Assembly: GCA_018398815.1 (NCBI GenBank) | Contig: JAFLJL010004137.1 | Location: 57,501 to 91,800, forward strand | Direction: 5' to 3' | DNA length: 34,300 nt | Origin: Conus ventricosus | Taxonomy: Eukaryota > Mollusca > Gastropoda > Neogastropoda > Conidae | Shown here: positions 20,241-29,834 of the stretch, in pieces | How the letters are laid out: the number at the start of each line of letters is the position of its first letter | How positions within the stretch are numbered: position 1 is the stretch's first letter | Position numbers and translations under genes: made by a program | The notes under the pieces: model-generated | Database searches by the model: none | What the model saw: the letters and a program-made list of their open reading frames with translations, nothing else | Told to the model about the DNA's origin: nothing

Positions 20241-21215
20241 TAAAATAGGGGAAAATTCCGAAGTACAAAAAATTTTTCCCTCCAAAGGGGTTTTGGGGAA
20301 AGGGAAAGACGCTTTTAAAAAACTGAGTAAACCCTGCTAAGGGTCTGAACCCGTTTCCGAAAACGGGTTTTCAAAACGGGCAATTTGGCAAATAATCGGC
20401 CGGCCCCAAAAAGAATAAAAAGGCCTAGATTTGTTAACTCCCCAAAATGACACCCACCAGATGGACTTTCTGAAACTTCCCCCTGACAAATTTAAAAGAA
20501 AAAATTTTAATATGCCCGACAGTTGTTGACATGGCTTCAAGATACAAAGACGCAAAAACCTTTAAGGGAAAAAAGCTCAACCGGGGGCGGTGGTTTTACA
20601 ACAAATTACTTCGGGGCCCTTTAAAGTATCCTGGGATGATTCAAGTTGATAAAGGGAAAAAGATTTAAAAAAACGTTCGGAAAAACCACTTTTTTTAAAA
20701 AAAATCATTTTACATTTTTAAGGGGGGGGCCCCCCCGGGAAACCCAAACGATCCCCGGGCCCTATAAAAAATTTTTAAAAAAGAACTACTGAACCCCTTT
20801 GTTTACCTATCAAAAATCACAAGAAATTAGGGCCCTTAACAAGCCCCAAGCACGAAACACAGAAGGGGTTTAGGAAAAGGGCCAGCACCCTTACGCCCAA
20901 ATGAAAAAATGAAAAATTTTAAAAGAAACCGGCCTTCAACCAGTAAACGCAATAAAATTAAAAAAAAAAAAAAATTAGCTTTAATGAAGAGGGGCAGGGG
21001 ACTCAAAAACCTTCCCTTTTTGGGGACAAAAGTAAGATATTTGTATCCCGGAGAGGCAGAGGGCGAGGGTTAATTAAGCCAAAAGACCCAAAGGGGTTTT
21101 TTTGTTTGGAAAAAGGTTTTACCAAAAACCAAAAAATTTGAAATTATGCTTATTTGTTTTTGGGGGTTTTTACTGTTCAACAGACCTAAAAGGAGGGGAA
21201 TGTAAAATGAAGTTG
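20241..21215 (+). pseudogene. rve-type integrase of the Polinton-like element (broken)
   Basis: Polinton integrases insert the linear element by the retroviral DDE reaction. The following appear in order: KPCxGSEPVSENGF (about 20330-20370), NDTHQMDFLKLPPDK with the first catalytic Asp (20446-20490), VVDMASRYKDAK (about 20522-20557), IQVDKGK with the second Asp (about 20639-20659), TGLQPVNAIK (about 20928-20957) and the C-terminal VRYLYPGEAEGEG (about 21032-21070). The third catalytic residue falls in the smeared part around 20700-20800 and cannot be identified. Frameshifts lie between most motifs. The run of G, C, A and T homopolymers suggests that part of the damage is sequence error rather than mutation. 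Confidence 0.65.
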
Positions 21216-22390
21216 AAAAAAAATTTTTTAAAAAAAACCCCCCCCTTTTAAATTATTTAAGAGAGACTCTCCTTCAAAAAAACCCTTTCCCCTAAAAGAT
21301 CGTTTTTTCCCGTGAAGAGCGGGAAAGGGGCCCCGCCAAACACAGGGGAGTTAACAAAAAAAAATAGTATTTATTTTTGCTAAATTTTTATTTTTTTTTA
21401 AAACTTATTTTTTTGGCCTATTTTTGGTTAACCCGACGGGGGTTTGTTTTTAAATTTTTCCTTTTTTAATTGCATCAGTGTCCACCTGGGGGAATAAAAG
21501 CCCCAAATTTTTTTTAAAATTTCCCAATTTTTGGGTCGTCTTCCCCCTTCCCCATCCCATAATTTTTCTGAAATTGTTCGCCGTATGTTTTAAATCCTGT
21601 AATATTTGCTTTTTTTAAATCTTAATAAACAAAGTTTTGCTGATCAAGGGCAAAGGCATGTGCTTTTGAATTTAGGGGGTTTTTTTTTTTTAAACAGCAC
21701 TTAAAAACAAAAAATGGCGCCTAAACGTAAACCAAGGCTCCCAAAAGCTACAAGGCGGGGTGCCCCAAACCCCGGGAGCTAAAAGAGAAAAACACCAACC
21801 CAGCACTTCCGCTAGCTACAGCTGATGATCCAGTAATTACTAAGAAAGAGTATTTAAAGCTTTAGCCCCTATTTTTTTCTAGTAACCCTATACTTAACTA
21901 AGTCGCTTTTTATTTCCCTTTTTAATTTTAAATTATTTGCTCTAACCAAACCCGTTGAACCCCATTTTTTAAAAAAGATTATGTTTTAAATTAACTTGTA
22001 CATATCTTCTTCTTACAAAACTTCTTTGGGAAACACTTTAATTTAAAAGAGGAAAACCCCAATAAAATCAGCATACTTAAGGGAAAAAAAAGTCGAGTAA
22101 ATTTAGTTTGGTTTTGGGCACCCCTCACAGTAAAACCCTTTTCAGATGATACAAGGGGGGTTTTTTTTCGTCTTTCCCTTTTTAGGAATTTCAATACTGA
22201 GCTTAAAGTGGGACCCCAAATTTTTTAGCCTTTTTTTTTTTACCCCTCTGATTAACGAAAAATTTTGGGAAACTAGTATTGCCCTCCCCTTGGAAAATAA
22301 TAAATAAGCGGGAAAAAACATCGGGATTTGCCTAGGTTTGTAACAGTAACGTGGGGGTAAAAATTTTAAGCTCGGTGTCATCCCCCCCCT
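21216..22390. other. Unresolved low-quality element sequence
   Basis: Homopolymer-rich, AT-rich sequence between the integrase and the inverted ATPase. A plus-strand start at about 21714 gives a short, very basic frame (APKRKPRLPKATRRGAP), which could be the N-terminus of a nuclear or DNA-binding protein. It stops after about 22 residues. Nothing else can be assigned. Confidence 0.4.
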
Positions 22391-22924
22391 TCAGCTAAGG
22401 GCCTTTTTCTCTGAGCATAAAATTCAGAACCCTTCCCCAGGAATTTTTTCTTTTTTTTCTGGTGGGGTTCCCCGGAACTAGGCAAAAAAGAAGCGTCCCC
22501 CGGGAAATTTTAAGGGGGTTTTTTAAAATTTTTTTTTTTTATCAAAGGGAAAAAATAAGGGGTTTTGTATTCAAACTTAAATTCCAAGCAATTTCAGGAA
22601 ACAACGGCCCCAAACCTTCCCCTTTTTATGAAGTTTGTGTTTATGTTTGGGCCCAAAAACGTTTTCCCTTTAAAATTTTTTATCTCTTTTAGGGTAGGAA
22701 AATTTGGCCCTTTTGGTTTTTTTTCTTCCCAAATTTTTTTCGTTTGTAAACCCCACATCGGGGTACTCCCAAAAAAAAAACCTTTTCCTGGGACTCTCCC
22801 CAAAAGATCAAACTCGGTTGGTCTGCAAGGTCTTTTTTTTCTACTGCAGTGCATTTAGGGGCTAGCTGCGCTTTTTATTTTTTTGGCCCCTTTAGACATT
22901 CTTTTTAAAATTAAAATTATAATA
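22391..22924 (-). other. Unassigned minus-strand open stretch after the inverted ATPase
   Basis: A minus-strand frame of 86 codons (22594-22854) lies where the gene following the ATPase would be in the inverted copy. It contains FDLLGRVPGKGFFFG and a Lys-rich tail. I cannot assign a family. No equivalent follows the other two ATPase copies, which end in the hairpin. Confidence 0.25.
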
Positions 22925-23600
22925 AACAAAACGTATTGAACTGGGGGGCAGCCGTAAAATAGCATGGCGTGCTTTGATTTTTCAAAATGCTCTTTTTATT
23001 TTTTTAAACTCATCTTTGGGCCCTTTAATAATTTTTACTTAAAACCCCTTCCCTTTAAAACAAACTTTGCCCCCCTTTAAAGTAAAAAAATCAACAGATT
23101 TTTAAATGCGATCTAAAGTCTTTTAAGACAGCATTGTATTTTTGAGTTAAAAAGCCACACAGAAACAAGGCGTGGGCGGGCCCCCCAAAGGCTAAAACTT
23201 TGACAAAGCTTTTTTTTTTTTTAACAATGTCTTGTTCAGCGAACAGCCCTCAAAAAATAAAAAGTGTTTCCCGTTTTCCCCCAAATAGGCCCAAAAGTAA
23301 AGTTTTTAAAAAACAGTATTTTTTGGGTCCGCTAGGATCAAAAAAAAAAATTTCGTCTGTCCAAATAAAAATTCCTTCTTTTTGTAAGACTTGTTTTTGG
23401 GTTATGGTTTTGGGAGAATTTTAACAATGTACTCATAATGAAACCGGTTTTAAAATTTTTTGAAAAAAAATCAAGTACGAAAACCCGTTTTTCCCCCACC
23501 CATAATCCCCAGATAAAAAGAACAGGCCCGGGGCTTTTGGCAGAAACTTCAAACTATCCATCTGTTTTTTAAATTATTTCCTCATTTTTAAGCCACGTCT
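22925..23600 (-). pseudogene. A32/FtsK-HerA-like packaging ATPase (inverted copy 3, broken)
   Basis: Minus-strand pieces align in order with the plus-strand copy at 32.55-33.13 kb. Walker A LGIMGGGKTGF lies at about 23475-23515 (here with the Gly-Lys-Thr intact), followed by EYIVKILPK, a LFIF segment where Walker B is expected (about 23250; the acidic pair is replaced by a stop), AEQDIVKKKKKL, and TQKYNAVLKDFRSHLK (about 23110-23160) against CQKYNSVLKDFREQLK in copy 2. The residue divergence between these last two segments shows that this is a different element lineage, not a recent duplicate. Frames shift repeatedly in homopolymer-rich sequence. Confidence 0.65.
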
Positions 23601-24960
23601 TTTAAACCGTTTTTTTTCCAAAAGTTTAAAATGAGGGGTCACAACCAAAAAACAGGGATTTTTTTTTGGGGGGGGTTTTTCCCTCGGGTTTTTTTGTGAA
23701 TAATTTTTTTTTTATACCATCTTTCCCTACCCTTTCCCCCACTTTCCCAAAAAATTTGTTTTCCCAAAAGTAGATCTAAAATCCAGCCACAGCCCTTTTT
23801 TGGGGTTTTTAATAGTCTTCGAGTCTTACTCATAAAAGGGGAATTTTTTACATACCCCATCCCCTGCAAATCCCTTTGCCCACCCCCCACGAACAACTTT
23901 TTTATTTTATCAAATGTTGGGAGGGAAAAGTCCGCCCCCGAAAACAACTTTATCAACTTCCATTATTTTCACCAAACAACCTTCTCAATTTTTTGGGTTA
24001 TAAAACGCTTTTTGTTCTCCCACAAACCCAAGAGGAATGTCCCCAACTGTGTATTTTTCTTCCCCGGGTCTTCAGACAGAACAACAGAGTCGCTAGGGTT
24101 AAATGTCAGTTCAAAAATAAGGTTTTTTTTTTAGGGGGCCTTGGGAAGGGGGCAAAAGCGTCTTTAACCGGTTTAAAAAACTAGAGGGATGCAAAATCTG
24201 TTTTCCAAAAGCTTTCTTCCATGCCTCATCCCTTTTCCCTCATCCTTGCATCCCCCGCTTTAAAAACGGCTTTAGAACCGTTTGAGCCTTGATTTCCCCG
24301 ATAAACTTTTTTCTTTCTTTCTTTTTTAGGTAGCCATATGCAAATAGAGGGCCAAAAAAGTCTGCCTCGCTTTGGTTTCAAAGACTTCTCCCGCCCCCAT
24401 TTGATTGGGCCCTAGGTTTAAAAAGATGGGGGCCCGCCCAAATTAGCAACAACGTAGCATTAGGGTCCCGTCGATTTTAAAACCTATTTTGAATGAAAGT
24501 TTGCATTGCCTGGAATTAAAAAACATCGCCAACGCCCCAAAATCAGGGGAAATTAACTAATTAAAAAATTGGTTTAGGCCCGAACTGTTGATTGGGGAAA
24601 AACACTAATTAAAAATCCCGCCTTTTACCCCTTTTTCGCCATGGGGTTTCCTTTTCTTTCTGTATGGATCGAGGGCCCCCAACCCTATATTCATTTTTTT
24701 TAAAAAAAAAAAGTATAATAAATAAAAAAATATGGGTTTGGGGATTTTTACCCCAATTAATCCCCATGAAAGAAGATGAAACCAAAAAAGGCCCTTCATT
24801 GCAAGAAGAGCTTGAAAGGGGCGGTTTTTTTAAACCCTCTAAAACCAAAGCAAAAACATTGCCCAGCGAATTGAATCATTTTATAGAAGCATAAGGGCCA
24901 GATGGGTTGATCCCCAACGATTTTTTAGAAGATGGGGGCATTTGTACATAAAAACTGGGG
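23601..24960. other. Unresolved low-quality sequence upstream of the inverted ATPase
   Basis: By analogy with blocks 1 and 2 the minus strand here should hold gene X and the penton-like gene, but I cannot align it with confidence. A plus-strand frame ending at 24892 contains LQEELERGGFFKP and LPSELNHFIEA and has coding-like composition; GLIPNDFLEDGGICT follows in the same frame after the stop. I cannot name this protein. Confidence 0.35.
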
Positions 24961-25054
24961 CAGGGGGCCGTGTAAAAGCTACTTCAACGCACAACCCAAA
25001 CAAGTTTATTTACAATTATTACCATTTATCAGTCACTGAAGAGACTCCCATCCA

Positions 25055-25840
25055 GTGAACACCTTCATACTGCGCTATATGGAATTGAAGAAGCCAACTA
25101 ACTGACAAAGGAAGGAGGACAGCAGCCCCAACTGTAAAAGGTAGTTTCCTTGGAATAAATCTAAAATATTTCCAAGGAGACAAATAGGAAGATGACTTGA
25201 GCAGCACCCAACTTCAACAAGAGGGATGCATACTACCGGATGCCCCGATCAGACCAAGTGAACATGTTGGACTAAAGATAAGGCTCCCCTGACCTCAACA
25301 TCACAGGTCAACTATACTCCACACCTGTGAGTCTTTCAAATTATCAATGCAGTGCAGCCCAAGAGACAGCTGAGCATTCCCAGCTAGGCCCAAAGTGGAA
25401 ACCTGGCCTGCCAACTCACCAATGAGTGCAAAACCCTACTGACCACTGGAGGGTCTTTAACCATACAGCAACCTCTGTCAGTACCCCCAGGATTCCCACC
25501 GAAGTAAACGAAGAAGAAACCACCATTGTGATACTGAGAACTGGGCACTCCAGACTGTGACATCACATCTCTGCAATACTCCACCCTGGTGGGTCTTTAA
25601 TTTATCCATGCAGCCCCAATGACGGTGGAACAGTCCCAACAAAAACCAAACGAACAATCCTGGCCTGCCAACACACTGATGATGCAAAACTTTATTGACC
25701 ACTGGAGAGCCTTCACCATACAGAAGCCCTTGCCAGTACCTCCACCATTCTGCCTAAGGGAACGGAGAAGAATCTCTTCCTATACTACCATTGATTTCAT
25801 ATAAATTATCACCTATCAGTGACTGATTGATGATAATAAT
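25055..25840. repeat. Tandem repeat, period about 262 bp (two clear copies, one partial)
   Basis: The segment starting at 25317 (CTCCACACCTGTGAGTCTTT) recurs at 25579 (CTCCACCCTGGTGGGTCTTT). Matching internal blocks are CCTGGCCTGCCAAC, GACCACTGGAG and GCCAGTACC-type sequence. A more diverged partial unit precedes the first copy. Open frames on the minus strand (25384-25702) arise from the repeat and are not supported as genes. Confidence 0.7.
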
Positions 25841-25992
25841 TTTTTTTAAGTGTGTGGTGTGTGTGTGTGGTGTGAATGAGTGTATGTGTGAGTAAATATG
25901 TGTGTGAAAACTCTCCACAGTTAGTCTCACTATGATCACATGATCTTAACTCACCCAGAACAATTTATATAGTGTCCCCCATCCCCCCACCC

Positions 25993-25994
<2 letters not shown>

Positions 25995-26037
<43 letters not shown>

Positions 26038-26079
26038 TGTGTGTGTGTGTGTGTTTTGTGTGTGTGTGTGTGTGTGTGC
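25995..26079. repeat. (GT)n microsatellite
   Basis: A GT array with two small interruptions. Confidence 0.95.
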
Positions 26080-26219
26080 AACACATGATACCCTGTTTTT
26101 CATTGATCACTGCTATCTTCTCTCAACAAACATCAGCATATTGATGCCAACACATTATTTCACCTGTTGCAATGCACATCATCCCACAGCATTGTTCACT
26201 TTTTTAAACAACACCATTT

Positions 26220-26760
26220 TTTGAACCTCCCACCCCCACCCCCCATCCCATAGTGAAAGATTGAGATATGAGCTCTCCTTCTCTTGCCCCCCTTCCCTCC
26301 CCCCCACCACAAACACATTACCCTCCCCCCATTCCCCCCCCTCCTTTTTTTTCCCAACTCACCGCCCACCCCCACACTTCCTCCCCCGATCATACCTTAT
26401 CACCCATTTATCTTCCATCCCCTTCCCTCCCTAACATTACCCACAACACCTTCACAACTACCCACGCATAACTAACACTACCTCTTTCATCACCCAACGA
26501 AATCGTATTTATTTTATTCACCTAAACCTTTTTTTTTTTTTTTTCCCTCAGTCCCCCCCCCCCCCCCCCCCCCTTTTTCCCCCCTTACCATTATTATCAA
26601 TCCACCATTACCACAACCATCACAAAGATATCACACCATCCCATTAAACTAGACACACAACCCTATCATATCACACACACACACACACCTCCCCCTACGC
26701 ACCCCCCCCCCCCCCTCCTTTTCCTCTCCCATAATCCCCCATGGGCATTTCCGCCTAACC
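26220..26760. repeat. Pyrimidine-rich low-complexity tract
   Basis: C/T/A-rich sequence with C runs at about 26551-26572 and 26701-26715, a T run at about 26529-26545 and a short CA array at about 26673-26689. The Pro-rich frames here are compositional. Confidence 0.8.
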
Positions 26761-26866
26761 GGCTTTTCTCCCCACCACATGGACACCAGATAGTCATTTT
26801 CGCTCTTTTATTCGTTTTTTCGTTCTTTTTTTGTACTGTCCCAAATGTTAAATGTGATTTATTTTT

Positions 26867-26905
26867 CGCCTGAAGAACACCAAAGTGTTGAAATGCATCG
26901 TGTCT
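26867..26905 (+). ncRNA. Hammerhead-ribozyme-like remnant
   Basis: CTGAAGA (26870-26876) fits the CUGANGA core box. ACAC/GTGT (26877-26880 with 26885-26888, loop CAAA) makes stem II, and GAAA follows at 26890-26893. The self-complementary ATGCAT gives a minimal stem III, then C as the cleavage-site base, and CGC/GTG closes stem I. One extra T (26889) sits between stem II and GAAA, and stem I is only 3 bp. Penelope-like retroelements carry hammerheads with very short stem III. No Penelope coding sequence adjoins, so this is a weak call. Confidence 0.35.
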
Positions 26906-26949
26906 GTGTCATGTGCTTTGTTTTGTCAATGTCATTGGCGGTAAGAAAC

Positions 26950-27881
26950 AAACTCTATTTCTAAGTTTTAAAACTAAGCACAATAAGGCGAAAATCCCTA
27001 TTGCTAAGGCAGAACAATTAAACCTTTTAGAGCTTAGAAACCGAAGCCGTTAGTCGTTTACAGAACTTGGGGCAAGAGTTGTCAAAAAAATCTAAAATGC
27101 AAAACATACCTCTTCAAGATTTAACTCAACAAGCAGATGAACTAATAGCAGAAATTGAAACGAGTTTAATGAGGAGACGCAGTTAAAAACAATTGAAGAT
27201 TCCCCTTCCTATGCGTGAAATCCTGGGCTTAATGATCGTCTAAAGTCAATAAGGGGCGAACTAGAAAACAATTTGGCAAAACTTGGTGAGCTAGAGAGAG
27301 AGATAGAAGAAGAAGAAAAAAATAAACTCGCTGATGCAGATGATAACAATTTAGGGCGAGAAGAAAAGGCTAGAATACAGCAAAAATACAGATTTTAATG
27401 CTAAAAAGGGTGGCCAGGTTAGAAGCGCTGTCTACTAACAGAGCGCAGCTAGCATCACAAACAAGCAGAATAAGAGAAACTATAAACAGAATACTTTATG
27501 AAAACACTAAAGCTAGCTGAAAGAATAAGGACTCTGTTCAGAGAACAGGGATTACAATAGTTAGCATATTAACAGCCGTTGGGTTTGCTGTCTCTACACT
27601 CGTTTATGCTTTAACCGGGAGTGCAAACCCAACAGGGCCAGTAGTGCCTCCAACACCTCAGCCTGGTAAAAGTTGGATTAAAAAACAATTACACCATCTA
27701 GCAAACTTATAAAGAAGTTAGCAGCCAAAGCGCTTGAATGCTCTGCCTGGCATAATAGGCAGTGTTGTTAGTTGGGTTTTGTCTACTAATAGGCAAAGTT
27801 GCTGGTTATATGGCTGACCATCTGTGGACGTTAGGAGTGCTAGCTGCAGGATTAATTTTTAGTGAAATAAAGTATGGCTAA
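26950..27881 (+). pseudogene. Coiled-coil and membrane protein of the Polinton-like element (broken)
   Basis: The parts in order are helical, charged N-terminal pieces (LQNLGQELSKKSKM, then LTQQADELIAEIETSL, about 27050-27170); PLPMREILGL (about 27205-27235); SIRGELENNLAKLGELE (about 27246-27296) running into a Glu/Lys/Asp-rich coiled coil to about 27385; REQGITIVSILTAVGFAV (about 27541-27590), a strongly hydrophobic helix; a Pro/Thr linker; basic WIKKQL; then LPGIIGSVVSWVLST and a final hydrophobic segment ending at the TAA at 27879. Frameshifts occur near 27190, 27400, 27500 and later. I recall this layout from many uncharacterised cnidarian and mollusc proteins; its role in the element is unknown to me. 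Its stop overlaps the start of the next small gene (ATGGCTAA). Confidence 0.5.
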
Positions 27882-28070
27882 TCCAGTAAAAGTTAAAAAT
27901 ACAACAAGGGCTGTCTTTTCGCTAGTGTGACTGTCAGTGTGAGGCAGATCAACAGTGGCGTGCTTTCATGGGCTGCTTTCCTGGCTGTGGGGCGCTAAAA
28001 CTGGATCGCTTTCTTTAGGACTAGGTACTTTTTTTTAATGGATGGAGCAGGCCTTGTGTTTAAGCCTTGA
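27874..28070 (+). pseudogene. Small membrane protein overlapping the coiled-coil gene
   Basis: ATG at 27874 lies inside the last codons of the upstream gene (ATGGCTAATCC). The frame reads MANPVKVKNTTRAVFSL and is then broken. A hydrophobic SWAAFLAV, a GSLSLGLGT segment and a final GLVFKP before TGA (about 28068) lie in neighbouring frames. A basic N-terminus followed by two short hydrophobic segments suggests a small membrane protein. It converges on, and slightly overlaps, the minus-strand structural gene. Confidence 0.35.
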
Positions 28071-28842
28071 TTGTGTCCTAAGTTTTGGGCGTCTCCAGCT
28101 ATAAGGATTTCATTATTATAATTCTGTATCATGCCAATCTGTAGTCTAAGGTCAGAGGGTAGCATGTATAATCCATGGCCTACAACAAAGTCAACCTTTG
28201 ACCTAGCATGTGCAAGAACGTCTTGATACCTTTATATGCTGACAGGCAAATCAACAGCAGAGTTAATAGCATCTTCTAAATTGGCTAGAAATTGTTTTCT
28301 GGCGTCAAAGCCTGTAGATTGATCCACTATGCAAGACTTGGTCTGTGCTTGTGCTCCTAATAGACACCAAATGTATGTCCATATGGAGTCATTGAGTCTG
28401 CACTCCTGGCATTGTTAGGCCTTTACTTTCATCTAAGATAAATGTTGTCCAGGCATCAGGGTGTTTTCGTTCTATGGATCCCAATCGAACTTGTTTGTTT
28501 GGTTGAAAAGAGGTGTGACCAGGCCAGTTGTCATAATTATATTCTCTTTTTGCACCCCACAAATACAATGTGCCTAACCCATGATTGCGGTCTAACTTTT
28601 GTCTAAAGTTAGTTGAGGGTTTAATGTTAAATTCGTTGCGTATTCTTTCATATGCATTGTGTCCATTAGGTTTTTAAATGGATTAAACGCGTTGTCGTTA
28701 GGGAGGGGCACTTGTAGTTCAGCTAGTATTCGTCTGTACTGGTAATAAACATGAAAGTTATATACTGACCTTACTAAAAGATTGGGGTGGTTTAAATGGT
28801 TTGCATATGAAACACCGCAGCCAGCAGCCAACACAGCAAAGA
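28005..28842 (-). pseudogene. Putative capsid/structural protein of the element (broken)
   Basis: Minus-strand order: FFAV and GCGVSYANHLNHPN (about 28795-28840), HVYYQYRRILAELQVPLP (about 28695-28750), NFRQKL (about 28597-28615), GLGTLYLWGAKREYNYDNW (about 28530-28590), WTTFILDESKGLTMPGVQ (about 28400-28455), then FDARKQF, INSAVDLP and VVGHGLYMLPSDLRLQIG (about 28135-28190), YNNEILIAG and a C-terminal tail. Frameshifts and stops separate these. The length (about 270 residues visible), conserved Tyr/Trp/Asn-rich segments and the neighbouring ATPase and penton-like genes suggest a structural protein. Major capsid is a candidate, not shown. The N-terminal end is cut by the Penelope-like insertion at about 28842-28860. 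Confidence 0.45.
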
Positions 28843-28844
28843 AG

Positions 28845-29300
28845 GGTGAAGAAAGGAAATCTTGCAATTGCACCAGAAAAGAGCAGTGCCCACTAGACAA
28901 TAAATGTCTTCACAACAACATTGTATACCAGGCTACTGTGACATCAGAAAATGAAAAAGAAACATACATAGGGATCACTGAAAACCACTTCAAAACCAGA
29001 TATGCAAACCACAAACAGTCATTAAATAAAGAAAAATATAAAAACCAAACAGAACTGAGCAAATATATCTGGAAACTTAAAGACGCAAAAACAAGCTACA
29101 ATATATCCTGGAAAATCATAAAGAGAGCATCATCATACAGCAATGTTTCAAAAAGGTGCAACCTATGTTTAACTGAAAAATGGTTGATACTATGCAAACC
29201 ACACTTAGCAACTTTAAACACTAAAACAGAAATAGTAAACAACTGCAGGCATAAATGGAAATCGTTGTTAGTGAACACGCCCAAAACAAAAACCTGAAAG
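28845..29300 (+). pseudogene. Penelope-like element GIY-YIG endonuclease (5'-truncated)
   Basis: Penelope-like retroelements combine a telomerase-related reverse transcriptase with a C-terminal GIY-YIG nuclease that nicks the target. This open frame starts in foreign sequence: residues before about 28850 are the antisense of the structural gene. It then shows a Cys cluster CNCTRKEQCPLDNKC (28861-28905), VYQATV, the nuclease core ETYIGITENHFKTRY with YIG and the conserved Arg, NHKQS, TELSKYIW with the catalytic-position Glu, and the C-terminal KRCNLCLTEKWLI. It ends at a TGA at 29295-29297. No reverse transcriptase precedes it, so the element is 5'-truncated, the usual fate of such insertions. 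The nuclease frame itself is uninterrupted. Confidence 0.8.
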
Positions 29301-29386
29301 CCCCAAAAACACGTGCAGCCAACCCGCACGTGCAAACAACCGCAAACGTGAGCCCACACGCTATATAACATCGGCGGTGGGCAAAC

Positions 29387-29444
29387 CAAAAGCCATCCTC
29401 ATGACAGCGCAAGGCGTTCGAAACAAATTTGTAGATTCCTTTTG
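29387..29444 (+). ncRNA. Decayed type I hammerhead ribozyme of the Penelope-like element
   Basis: Ninety nucleotides after the endonuclease stop, all helices of a hammerhead can be drawn. Stem I is CAAAAG..ATC (29387-29397) with GAT..CTTTTG (29434-29444), holding a 2x2 internal loop. Core box one is CTCATGA (29398-29404). Stem II is AGCGC/GCGTT (29406-29410 with 29414-29418). GAAA is at 29420-29423. The minimal self-complementary stem III is ACAAATTTGT (29423-29432), and A29433 is the cleavage-site base. The core differs from CUGANGA by C for the essential G5, and the 10.1-11.1 pair is C/C, so it is probably inactive. Hammerheads are established in Penelope-like terminal repeats. Confidence 0.6.
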
Positions 29445-29519
29445 ATACCTTATTTTAACAAATGTTGCTCCCCAAGGGGTTGAGCGCTCTGGAAATCATT
29501 TTGGGTATTTTAACCACAT

Positions 29520-29521
<2 letters not shown>

Positions 29522-29591
<70 letters not shown>
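29522..29591. repeat. (AT)n microsatellite at the end of the Penelope-like insertion
   Basis: A pure AT array of about 35 units, 78 nt downstream of the hammerhead. It may be the target or the tail of the insertion. Confidence 0.95.
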
Positions 29592-29593
<2 letters not shown>

Positions 29594-29738
29594 AATTATA
29601 AACAAAGCTTGCTCTTATGTCTTAGATTGAAGAAATAGGGGTACTTATCCTTGGAATTTATTAGTTTGTGATCCTACTCCGAATCTGTCACGAACTGTCA
29701 AATGTTTTAAGGCGTGTCTCTACGCTCTGCGTGTTTAC

Positions 29739-29753
29739 ACGTGTGTGTGCGTG

Positions 29754-29813
<60 letters not shown>

Positions 29814-29830
29814 CGTGCGTGTGTGCGCGC
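29739..29830. repeat. (GT)n microsatellite
   Basis: A GT array with GC interruptions at both ends. Confidence 0.95.
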
Positions 29831-29834
29831 GTTG

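Noticed and set aside
22760..22854. Possible phospholipase-like capsid segment (FDLLGRVPGKGFFFG, minus strand)
   Set aside because: Only a short L-L-x-x-V-P-G resemblance; no calcium loop or catalytic His-Asp pair is visible.
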